Assembly (NCBI GenBank): GCA_006503535.1
Contig: QYRS01000012.1
Location: forward strand, 1-64,000
Length of the DNA: 64,000 nt
From: Arthrinium phaeospermum
Taxonomy: Eukaryota; Ascomycota; Sordariomycetes; Amphisphaeriales; Apiosporaceae
Direction of reading: 5' to 3'
The first letter of the stretch is position 1, and every line of letters starts with the position of its first letter. The notes beneath the pieces were generated by a model. The model saw only the letters and a list, made by a program, of their open reading frames with translations, was not told where the DNA came from and did not search any database. Position numbers and translations under genes: made by a program. Below, one piece after another: positions 13,612 to 22,981 of the stretch.

Positions 13612-15092
13612 ATGACATCCACCGACGACAGCAAAGTCCCCAAGACGCATAAGGCCTGCGTTTACGACAATCCCGGGTCATGTTCGATCGCCGTCCGCCA
13701 GGTCGAAACTCCTAAGCCTGGGCCGGGCGAAGTGCTTGTGAAGCTCACGCATTCCGGTATCTGCCATTCTGACTATGGCGTCATGATGAACACGGTAAGC
13801 CATCAATTTCGATGACCGAGTCACTAGTTATCTGTTGACGCATGCTCCTGTGGCTGACAGTGGGCGCATCTGCCTTCTGCTACACCACAAGGCCAGGTGG
13901 GTGGCCACGAAGGAGTGGGATTTGTGGTCAAGGTAGGGAACGGTACTGGAAGTGCCGCGGTCAGAGTGGGCGACCGGGTAGGCATCAAATGGGTGTCTTC
14001 CGCCTGCCTGGCTTGCCGTAAGTCACGAGAGAGATTCCCTGGCCTGGTAACGGGTTGGTTCTGAGTTCTTCCCTGCAGCTCCCTGTCTTGAAGGCATGGA
14101 CGGCGTATGCTTCAATCAGGTAAGCACGGCCATTCCACTCGACCAAGGACCATCTGACACGGTAAACGGCCAATAGAGAATCAGCGGATACTTGACACCT
14201 GGCACGTTCCAGCAATACGTGATTGGCCCTGCCAAGTAAGCTCCCGTCCCCCCCGGTTACGGATACGACTTGGCGACAAAGGCGTACTCACACCATCTGC
14301 AGCTACGTAACACCGGTGCCGGAGTCGCTTCCTGGCGACTTAGCCGCACCGATGCTCTGTGCAGGTACGAATCCCCTCCGCTCCTCCCGGGTTTACTTGT
14401 ATTTTATTGGAAACTGAACGGAACATGTGTGCAGGAGTCACAACCTACGCGGCTCTGAGGAAGTCCGGAGCCAACAGTGGACACTGGGTTGTCGTCGCTG
14501 GGGCCGGCGGCGGACTCGGCACGGTGGCTGTGAGCCTCGGAGCTAAAGTAATGGGATACCGTGTGATCGGTACCGATGCACCGAGTAAGAAGGATATTGT
14601 TCTCGGCTCCGGGGCCGAGCACTTTATCGACGTCACGGCCCACGACGACGAGAGCATTGCTGCCGAGGTCAAGAAGCTCACTGGCCACGGAGCCAAGGCG
14701 GTGATTGTGGTACGTACCCATCCATGCAACGAACGACACGAACGCGACAGACCTGATCGTTGGCGTGGCAGTGCACCGCAAGCAACAAGGCTTACGGACA
14801 AGCCCTCGGAATGCTGGGCTTCGGAGGCACCGTAGTCTGTGTGGGCATGCCCGAAGGCGACCCCCAACCCATCGCCCGCTCATACCCTGCGGTAATGGTG
14901 GCCAATCAGGCGTCCATTGTGGCCAGTGCTGTGGGCAACCGCCGCGAAGCAGCCGAGGTCCTGGGCTTCGCAACAAGAGGGCTGGTCAAGTTCCCAGTCA
15001 GAACGGTGGGCATGGACGAGCTACAGTCTGTCTTTGAGAGCATGGGCAGAGGGGAGATTTCTGGCCGGGTCGTCCTGGACCTGGCGAGATAG
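13612..15092 (+). CDS. Zinc-dependent alcohol dehydrogenase (NAD type)
   Basis: Seven exons: 13612-13794, 13861-14017, 14079-14119, 14177-14235, 14303-14364, 14435-14709 and 14772-15092, giving 365 residues, close to the usual 350 of cytosolic ADH1-type enzymes. It should interconvert an alcohol and an aldehyde or ketone with NAD(H). The catalytic zinc ligands are visible as C51 (GICHSD), H77 (GGHEGVG) and C166. Structural zinc uses C110, C113, C116 and C124. The Rossmann motif is GAGGGLG (190-196), and an Asp after the next strand (IGTD) favours NAD over NADP. There is no peroxisomal or signal sequence; the end is DLAR. The start is the first in-frame ATG. It is the gene nearest the RIP block yet shows no RIP damage. 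Its stop lies ten bases from that of the convergent acyl-CoA dehydrogenase. The substrate is unknown. Confidence 0.9.
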
Positions 15093-15102
15093 TTATGTAC
15101 TA

Positions 15103-16482
15103 CTACAGCTTTGCCTGCTTGCTATTTGTCAGATCCCCTACATCGAGCCCTGTGCTTTTGTAGCCAAATAGATATCCAGCGACCTTCCTCATCTGCACCT
15201 CCTCGCTCCCCTCGGTGATCCGGTACCGCCTGAAGTGCCGCCAGATGTGCTCAAACGGCTGGTGCCTGCTATATCCGTTGCCCCCATGCACCTGAATCGC
15301 ATTGTCCGCTGCCTGGGTGGCCAGCCTGTTGGCGTAGTAGTTGCACATGCTGATCTTGTGTCCGAGCTGCTTCTCGATGGCGACCCATGGCGCCAACTGT
15401 CGAGGATGGCCGCCGCTGCTGCATTGCTGTTGCACGGCGTCCATCTCGGTGGCGGTTCGTAGGATTAGGAGCCGCAGCATCTCGGCCTGGGTGGACAGCT
15501 CCACCAGGGGCCACTGGATGGCCTGGTTGGACGCCAGCGGCCTGCCGAAGACGACTCGCTCTCGGGCGTAGGCGACGGAGCGATCGATACAAAACTTGGC
15601 TGCGCCGCAGGAGCTTGCGGCCTGCCGGATCCGGTTCTCATGGGTGAAGGTCTGTGCTATCGCCAAGCCGTTGTCAAGCGGGCCCAGTATGGTGGAGGCG
15701 GGCACCTGGACGTCTTCCAGAAGGACGGTTGCATGGTCCGTCGGCATGTTCAGGGTGTACTCAAAGGACTGGACCGTGATGCCAGGCGTGTCTCGGGGAA
15801 CGATAAAGGCCGTGATGCCGGTGGGAGTCCCGGTCTCGCCCGAAGTCCGCGCGAAGATGAGCATGTGCGTTGCCGAATGCGCGCCTGTCTGCCACTTCTT
15901 GTTGCCAGTGATGCTGTAGCCGGACTCTCCGGCGGGGAGGGTGCAGGGCGTGGCTGTGGTGTCCATGTGGGTTGCATCGCTTCCGTGGCGGATCTCGGTC
16001 AAGCCGAAGGTCATGCGGAACTCTCCTCGCAGGCGCAGCGGGATCAAGTCGGCCTTCTGCTGTTGGCTGCCCCAGTGGTAGAGCATCAAGAAGTCGGGGA
16101 AGTTGCCGACGACGCTGTGCTCGTTCTGCAGGTCGTTGGCCAGACTGACGCCACCGCCGTACACGGGGTTGGAGGCCAGATGGTAGCGGATGGCACACAT
16201 CCACAGGTTGGTATCCGGGTGCCCCTGTCCGCCGTACGACCGGGGCAACGGAAAACGATGGAACCCGGCCCGGTCGGCCATCTCACGGGCCTGGCCGAGC
16301 AACGTCTCCCATTCTCGAGTCGGGAGCCCTCCATTGTCCCACTGCGTCCGCGAAGGTTCGCGGCGGTGGTCAAAGAAGCGCACATTGTCACTGCTGTTCT
16401 GAAGCGGAACGATACTTGTGCGGATAAAGCTGTCCAGTTCCTCGATGTATGCTTGAAGATCCGAGGGAAGCTCGAACTCCAT
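15103..16482 (-). CDS. Peroxisomal acyl-CoA dehydrogenase, ACAD10/11-like
   Basis: Intronless, 459 residues from the first ATG (16,480-16,482); in-frame codons upstream lack an ATG. Acyl-CoA dehydrogenases use FAD to introduce an alpha-beta double bond into acyl-CoA. The order is typical: helical N-terminal domain, middle beta domain (LTEIRHGSDATHMDT, then SITGNKKWQTGA), and C-terminal helical domain with FGRPLASNQAIQWPL and VHGGNGYSR. The region that normally holds the catalytic base reads ITEGSEEVQ, so a Glu is present. The protein ends in Ala-Lys-Leu, a PTS1 signal, so I infer a peroxisomal matrix location. It is divergent from the kinase at 16,753. In animals these two domains are fused in ACAD10 and ACAD11, which handle 4-hydroxy acids. 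The true substrate here is inferred from that link. Confidence 0.88.
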   Translation of the reverse strand: MEFELPSDLQAYIEELDSFIRTSIVPLQNSSDNVRFFDHRREPSRTQWDNGGLPTREWETLLGQAREMADRAGFHRFPLPRSYGGQGHPDTNLWMCAIRYHLASNPVYGGGVSLANDLQNEHSVVGNFPDFLMLYHWGSQQQKADLIPLRLRGEFRMTFGLTEIRHGSDATHMDTTATPCTLPAGESGYSITGNKKWQTGAHSATHMLIFARTSGETGTPTGITAFIVPRDTPGITVQSFEYTLNMPTDHATVLLEDVQVPASTILGPLDNGLAIAQTFTHENRIRQAASSCGAAKFCIDRSVAYARERVVFGRPLASNQAIQWPLVELSTQAEMLRLLILRTATEMDAVQQQCSSGGHPRQLAPWVAIEKQLGHKISMCNYYANRLATQAADNAIQVHGGNGYSRHQPFEHIWRHFRRYRITEGSEEVQMRKVAGYLFGYKSTGLDVGDLTNSKQAKL

Positions 16483-16752
16483 TGCGGCGGTGGTGTGCAA
16501 AGGTGGGAGCAATCGGAACTGAGCAGTTTGGAGCTACCAGGCACCAGGCACCAGGCATACGCTGAGCCGAGGCCGCGGCCACCGGCAGAGGCGACCCCGC
16601 ACCGAACCAAGCCAAGTCACTCCGCCATCCCGTGCCTCGGCATTGGCAGCTTGCGAAGGGCTCGCCAGGAAAACCTAAAACCGCCGGCCTGGGCTGCAGC
16701 CTCGAGCCCTGGTAGATGGAGAACCAACGACGAGACCCAACTTGGTTGCGCA
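16483..16752. promoter_or_regulatory. Bidirectional promoter with two CCTCGG-type boxes
   Basis: These 270 bases separate the divergent acyl-CoA dehydrogenase and kinase genes and must hold both promoters. CCGAGG lies at 16,567-16,572 and CCTCGG at 16,635-16,640, the same core on opposite strands. In Aspergillus and Fusarium this core is bound by the FarA/FarB/CTF1 fatty-acid-response regulators. With uniform base use, both strands counted, about 0.13 copies would be expected in this length, though GC-rich sequence raises that. A short ACCAGGC repeat (16,537-16,556) precedes them. Confidence 0.5.
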
Positions 16753-17978
16753 ATGGCCGGCTCGCTGAGGCAACCGATTGACGTCCAGTCGTTGCAGGCT
16801 TATCTTGCCCACCGGGCCCCCCAGGTGGTCCTGCCGTTGGAGGTCAGGCAGTTTGGCTTGGGCCAGTCCAATCCTACGTATCAGCTCACCTCGGTGTAAG
16901 CCCCCCTCCCTCCCTTCCCTTCCTTTCCTACCAACCCGACTAAAGCCAGCCCCAGGCCGACCAAGAGACGCTACGTTTTGCGCAAGAAACCGGCCGGACG
17001 GCTGCTCTCCAAGGCCGCGCACCAGGTTGAGCGGGAACACCGCATCATGCGTGCCCTGGGGCCCACCGACGTGCCAGTCCCCCAAGTCTACTGCCTCTGC
17101 CAGGATGAGTCGGTCATCGGCACCCCTTTCTATGTAATGGAGTATCTGGACGGCCGTATCTTTGAGGACCCTGCAATCCTAGGTGAGGTGAACCCCCCTC
17201 TGTCGGGCCTTCCGGTAGTATTGACCGAGCCTCCCGGCCAGACGTGCCCGCTGCCGAGCGGACACAGCTGTGGAAAGCAGCCGCCCAGACCCTTGCAAAG
17301 CTACACCGGCTCGACTACGTCAAAGCCGGCCTGCGCGAGTTCGGGAAGCCAGAAGACTTCTACAACAGGCAACTGGCCACCTGGGCGCGCATCTGCAGTG
17401 CGCAGGAAAAGGTGCTACGCGGCGATGGCGGCGTGGCCGTCGGAAGGATTCCCCATTTCGAAGACTTGGTCGGCTACTTCTCCAGCGGGACACAGCCGCA
17501 GGATCGGGCGACGCTGGTCCATGGCGACTACAAGATCGACAATCTCGTCTTCCACCCGACCGAGCCCAGGGTCATTGGCGTCCTGGACTGGGAGATGAGC
17601 ACCGTGGGGCACCCCCTATCGGACCTGGCCGGGCTCCTGCTCCCGTACCACACTGCTCAGCTGCAGACCAAGCACTTCCGCAGCGACACGTTTCTTTCCA
17701 CCCCCGGCTTACCCACGCCCCAGACGGTGATGCAGTGGTATCAAGAGATCGCGGGGTGGGACCCTCAGCCCGGCATGGACTGGGCCGTGGCCTTCGCCGC
17801 CTTTAGATCCGCAGCCATCTGCCAAGGAATCGCCGCCAGGGTGGCGACCGGGCAGGCCAGCAGCCCGCAGGCCAACAACTACGCCGACGCCTTCCGGCCC
17901 TTTGCAGAATTCGCCTGGGACTTGATACAGCGCCAGGGGCGTGGCGGAAGGGCAGGTGCAATAGGAGCTAAGCTATAG
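16753..17978 (+). CDS. ACAD10/11-type phosphotransferase (APH-like kinase), PTS1
   Basis: Three exons: 16753-16895, 16956-17182 and 17242-17978, 368 residues. It belongs to the aminoglycoside-phosphotransferase fold, in the branch that forms the N-terminal half of ACAD10/ACAD11. GLGQSNPTY (35-43) is the nucleotide-binding turn, YVLRKKP carries the ATP lysine, HGDYKIDN gives catalytic D219 and metal ligand N224, and LDWEM gives D239. Kinases of this branch, including bacterial LvaA, phosphorylate the hydroxyl of 4-hydroxyacyl-CoA so that phosphate can be removed before beta-oxidation. The protein ends Gly-Ala-Lys-Leu, again a PTS1, matching its divergent partner. Antibiotic resistance is unlikely given the subfamily and context. 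The exon 1 acceptor could shift by a few codons. Confidence 0.85.
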
Positions 17979-20045
17979 CCACCATGGCCCACACGTATAT
18001 GGTTCATGGCTCACGGTTCTCTGGTCTTACAACGACGGTAGTTTGTGATGCCAAGTGTCGTGTCTCTCCCTGGCCCCCGAGGTGGCTATGGATATTCTAC
18101 ACCATATAGACCCTCAACTTCAATTTAGCTTCTTTATATATATATATATATAGCTATATACATAGGCGGTAGTCATGGCACCATTCTGCGATTTCATCAT
18201 CGGGCGTAATACATTGAAGCGTACGGCTTGGTTTGTGTCTGCTGGTGGCACCCGCGGAGTGTCTTAGGTGCGATAGAGGCTGATTGGTGTTACCACCAGG
18301 CTTTGCGGCAGGCAATCGCATCACGAATATTCGAGACGGTTCAAGAAAGTAGTCACAAGTGGACCTTTTAGTCCGTAGAATCAGAGCAGAAGCCCGGGGC
18401 TAGTAGTAGTAGTACATAGTACATAGTACGCATGGATGGAGTTCTCCTTATGGACTGTGGAGCAGGGCGGCTGGAGCGACGTCAAGCTTGGGCTGGTTGG
18501 GACGGGGTTCTAGATCGGCGATGACGCTGCCGACACGGAGCAATGATGGTTGTGTTCCTGAGGGAGTGAGGAGGGCGCATACATATCTATCTCCATCTGG
18601 ATTGTTCCTTGACACATGGAGCCTATCGCATGTGAACCACTTGGGCTTGGATTGGTTTGCACAAACCGCCGATTGCCGGGATGCGTTGAGATTAAGAATA
18701 CGTAAGTACTAGGTACTACATGCGTGCATACACACCTCATACCCGCCAAAGTCTTGGCCGAGGAGCAGTACGGAGTAGAGGAGTATACTACTAGCAGTAG
18801 GAGCGAAGCTCCGGAACAAGTGGGTAATGGGTTGCCAGGCGGGCAGAGGGCAGCGGGCAGCGGGCAGCGGGCAGCAGGCGTACGATGGATCGTATCTGGA
18901 TTGAGATGGCGGTTCGTGGGTGAAACAATGGAAGAACTGGATGGGGGCTGGCCGCGATCCGAGCCAGGATTTGGCCATGACAAGACGAGAATTTCTCGCG
19001 TCCATTCAGCATCAGCTGGAATCTTAGCTCCGAGGACTCTCTGAACGGTCGCACCCCGGTCGGTTTCGATGCAAAAAATCTTTAATCAGATGGAATTCCT
19101 TGCAACCATTACGTCGTTTTGGCGGGACAGAGAGCTCCCCTCGCTCCCCGCTTCTCTCCCCCAGCCAGCCAGCCATCTGCCAGCCAGCCATCTGCCATTG
19201 TCGCTCTGACGGTGAAGCCTCCCTTTTTGCTGCCGGGATAATCTTGGAATGGTACCACCTGAACAGCGACAGTTGGTGCATAGGCCACGTACTATAATGA
19301 TCGTACTAGGCATACATGGATGCATGAAATGTATCGACTTGCTGCAGGCTTGGTTCTACTGTACCTAAGGTTCCATGTAGGTTCTATTTGCATCTGTTAA
19401 ATTGGGGACAGCGCGGAAGCTATCTGCAACTCGCAACCTGCCAGCAGCCCCCCACCACCTTCCCTACAGTATGCTTTTAGCATACGCCCATGATAGAAAT
19501 ACTATATCCCGGTTTCCTCGCCCTGCTCCTGCTTCAGTTCCTGCCCTGTCCCTCATTCTCTCTGCTGCTCCTGCGAGCCCATGCGAAGTCCTGACTGCTA
19601 CTTTTGTATCGACACGCTTTTTCTGCCGCCGAACTGTCGAGCCTCACATTAGGTGCAAACCCTCTTTGCCCTGGCATTCATCTGTCTGCTTTGACGACAT
19701 CACATCGTCACCTTTACTACCCCGCCACTGGAGCCGACAGTCAACAACCCCCAACCACGAACCGACATCGTCCCACCTTGCATACTCCCCGAGCTGCTCA
19801 ACCTAAGTACATAAGATTTGAGATTTTCTCCTGTATCTCTATCCCCTCGAAAGGAAGAAGAAGAAGAAGAAGAAGGGGCGAAAACCCACAATCTCGCAAC
19901 ATTCTAAGCAGCTGCTGGCAATCTCCCGACCGTCTTGCAAGCACACTGGAAGCTGCCACAGCTCGGCGCGCATTTCGTCACTGCCCGCCCCACCAACCAC
20001 CCCAACCCAACCCAACCCCAACACAATACATACCAACCGCTCGAC
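17979..20045. other. Intergenic region upstream of TPS1
   Basis: I see no convincing gene in these 2.07 kb. It holds a TA dinucleotide run (about 18,134-18,151), four tandem GGGCAGC heptamers (18,848-18,875), two tandem copies of a 15-mer CAGCCAGCCATCTGC (19,166-19,195), and a (GAA)n run in the TPS1 leader (about 19,853-19,875). Confidence 0.6.
19843..19878 (+). promoter_or_regulatory. Two STRE-like cores in the TPS1 leader
   Basis: CCCCT at 19,843-19,847 and AGGGG at 19,874-19,878 flank the (GAA)n tract, about 200 bases before the TPS1 start. These match the stress-response element core used at yeast trehalose genes. Five-base matches are common by chance, and this stretch may be transcribed leader rather than promoter. 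Confidence 0.25.
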
Positions 20046-21687
20046 ATGCCGTCTTCAGAACAGACCGGCCCTTCATCCGGCCGGCTTTTGCTGGTCTCCA
20101 ATCGCCTCCCAATCACCATCAAGCCTAAGGACGATGGCCAGTATGACTTCTCCATGTCGTCGGGAGGCCTTGTCACCGGTCTCAGCGGTCTCAGCAAAAC
20201 TACCAGCTTCCAGTGGTACGGCTGGCCGGGCCTCGAGGTCCCCGAGGGCGACATCGAGAAGGTCACGGAACAGTTGAAGGAACAATACAGTGCCCATCCT
20301 GTCTTCATCGACGACGATCTGGCCGACAGGCACTACAACGGCTTCGCTAGTGCGTCTCCATCCACCCGCCCGCATAGCCCCATCCATCTTCAAGAGACCC
20401 CTTCGCTGACATGCTACACCCCCCAATCTAGACTCGATCCTCTGGCCGCTCTTCCACTATCACCCCGGTGAGATCACATTCGACGAGAGCGCGTGGGCGG
20501 CTTACAAGGAGGTGAACCTGCTGTTCGCCAAGAAGATCATTGAGGATGTCAAGGATGGGGACCAGATCTGGGTCCATGACTACCACCTCATGCTGCTCCC
20601 CGAGATGCTGCGCAAGGAACTGGGTAACACGCGGAAGAACATTAAGATTGGCTTTTTCCTCCACACTCCCTTCCCCAGCAGCGAAATCTACCGTATCCTG
20701 CCCGTGCGCGAGGCCCTGCTGCGCGGCGTCCTGCAGTGCGACCTTGTCGGCTTCCACACATATGACTATGCCAGGCATTTCCTCAGCTCGTGCTCCCGCA
20801 TACTCGAGACGGCCACCACTCCCAACGGCGTCGAGTACCAGGGAAAGTTTGTCACCGTCGGCGCTTTCCCCATCGGCATCGACCCGGACAAGTTCGTCGA
20901 GGGGCTCAAGAAGCCTAGCGTGCAGGACCGCATCGCCGTCCTGTCGCGCAAGTTCGAGGGCGTCAAGCTGATTGTCGGTGTCGATCGTCTGGACTACATC
21001 AAGGGAGTCCCGCAGAAGCTGCATGCCCTCGAGGTGTTCCTGACGGAACACCCCGAGTGGATCGGCAAGATTGTGCTCGTGCAAGTCGCCGTCCCCTCCC
21101 GACAGGATGTCGAGGAATACCAGAACCTGCGGGCCGTCGTCAACGAGCTGGTGGGGCGCATCAACGGCAAGTTCGGCACCATCGAGTTTATGCCCATCCA
21201 CTTCCTGCACCAGAGCGTAAACTTCGAGGAGCTGTGCGCCCTCTACGCCGTATCCGACGTGTGCCTGGTGTCGTCGACCCGCGATGGCATGAACCTAGTG
21301 TCCTACGAGTACATCGCCACGCAGCAAAAGCGCCACGGCGTCATGATCCTGTCCGAGTTCACAGGAGCGGCGCAATCCCTGAACGGCTCGCTCATTGTGA
21401 ACCCCTGGAACACGGAGGAGCTGGCCAACGCTATCCATGATGCCGTGACCATGTCGCCCGAGATGCGCGAGGCCAACTTCCGCAAACTCGAGCGTTACGT
21501 CTTCAAGTATACGAGCGCCTGGTGGGGCCAGAGCTTCGTCCAGGAACTCACCAAGGTCAGTGCTGACCGGGGCGAGAAGCAGCAGTCGCTGCCCGTCATG
21601 CAGAAGCTGGGCGACAAAGTCGCCGAGGCGGCCGAGTCCGTGAAGACGGCGGCCAGCCAGGTGGGCGAGGAGGCGTCTGCCAAGTAG
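20046..21687 (+). CDS. TPS1: Trehalose-6-phosphate synthase
   Basis: Two exons (20046-20349, 20432-21687), 519 residues. This GT20 glycosyltransferase joins UDP-glucose to glucose-6-phosphate to make trehalose-6-phosphate, a regulator of glycolysis and stress tolerance in fungi. Visible signatures are LLLVSNRLP near the N terminus, GWPG, VHDYHLMLLPEMLR (D151 and H153), GVDRLDYIKGVPQ with the phosphate-binding R287 and K292, and STRDGMNLVSYEY near the C terminus. The last 40 or so residues are an Ala/Glu/Lys-rich tail beyond the catalytic fold. There is no phosphatase domain, so this is the synthase alone. The intron splits the Asn codon of the NSILWPLFHYHPGE motif, which confirms the junction. 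The next gene is convergent at 22,982. Confidence 0.96.
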
Positions 21688-22981
21688 AGCGACGCGGTCC
21701 CCTCCTCCGCCACCATCGCTGCGCAGGCGCAGAAAATGCTCCCGGCCCCGACACGATTCCAGGAGGTTATGAAGTTCGCCGCTGAGAGGGACAGGATCAG
21801 AGCCAGGTCGGAGGATGAGGCGAGGGGTGCTCGCTGCAACAATAGGAACCGTCTTGCTCGAGGCACCGAGGAGTCGCAGTGGCTTTGAAGTTGTTGTCAT
21901 GTAACCAACCCCTTTTTCTTGCTAGACTTTTCCTTGGCATACAGCACAGCCATACTATCTTGGCCCTCCACTCACTGCAAGGCGGACACTTCGGTGAGAT
22001 AGGATGAATGATGAACGGATGATTAAAACAACCATTTCCCTTCCCTGTTCATTCCTCTTTGGGATGGAGAGAGGGTGTGTATAGGTTCTTTCTCTAGAAA
22101 TAAACTCGGCAACTTGTGACTCTCGGTCTCGGTCTCGCTCTCTATCTTCTGCAAGGGGTGATATTAAATACTCCCAGACCAGCAGTCCTTATCTCGAGAC
22201 TATACACATTCCTTTGACAATTAGATAGACCTTTTTTATTATGATATCTCCCCACGTTGCCCAGACAGGAAAAAGAGGTGGGCTTAGGACCACCATTCCT
22301 TGTGATTGTTACTGCTGGAGACCCAGGTGTGACGTGATCCTGGCTATCTCACATTTTGGGATGGACCAGCGGCTCTTATTAATTACTTACTTACTTTTGC
22401 TCATATTTATCAACCACTGTATTATCCAGCATGCAATGTGGAAATAGATGTGCTTGCTTGAGCGCCATCATTGTACTCATAACTACTTACCAAACAGGGG
22501 AGCAAAAGAAGTGGTATCATTTGTGAAATTAGTGAATCTACCTACACATCCAGCAGCTGACTAAAGATCAAACCCACGTCGACGAGGGAATCTCAATAAA
22601 GCAGGAAAACTCCAGAAGGAAAGAAATAACATCAGCAGGACCTTGGGGCTGAAGTTGCAGGTATCGTATGTCTACGCCAACCAAATCAAGCGACTGTCCA
22701 GTCATTCCCCTCACACAACACAGCGCATCGCGGTCGTGTAACAATGTTTCGTGTTAGTCCTGTTTTGACACTCAGAACGCCCAATCCAACCCCTTGCCTC
22801 CTAAACGCCTGCCTGCCTGATAGGGAAAACTTGAGGGCCTGAGACGCCTACTCGCGTCGCAGTCTGCGTCATCCCTAGCACCCTTGTTGTCAACGGTTGC
22901 CGCTCGAGGCTACTGGCAACCCGTGTTCGCTGACCTTGTGAAGGGGATTCTTGTTATGTCCATGTCTGTTTATGTGCGCGT
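21688..22981. other. Convergent intergenic region TPS1/VID27
   Basis: It holds the 3' flanks of two genes that point towards each other. The first 200 bases remain GC-rich and coding-like in composition but follow an in-frame stop. I see no supported gene, tRNA or repeat. Confidence 0.55.

Noticed and set aside
16483..16512. Longer acyl-CoA dehydrogenase starting at 16,512
   Set aside because: The codon there is TTG; the first ATG is at 16,480-16,482 and has a good context.
15640..16899. A 419-codon open frame on the plus strand across the acyl-CoA dehydrogenase gene
   Set aside because: It is the antisense shadow of a GC-rich gene with clear family motifs. Only its last part (from the ATG at 16,753) is real, as exon 1 of the kinase.
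16753..17978. Antibiotic-resistance aminoglycoside phosphotransferase
   Set aside because: The GQSNPTY and LDWEM variants, PTS1 tail and pairing with an acyl-CoA dehydrogenase fit the ACAD10/11 branch instead.
20428..21210. Long minus-strand open frame within TPS1
   Set aside because: Antisense shadow caused by codon bias; no domain resemblance, and TPS1 is unambiguous.
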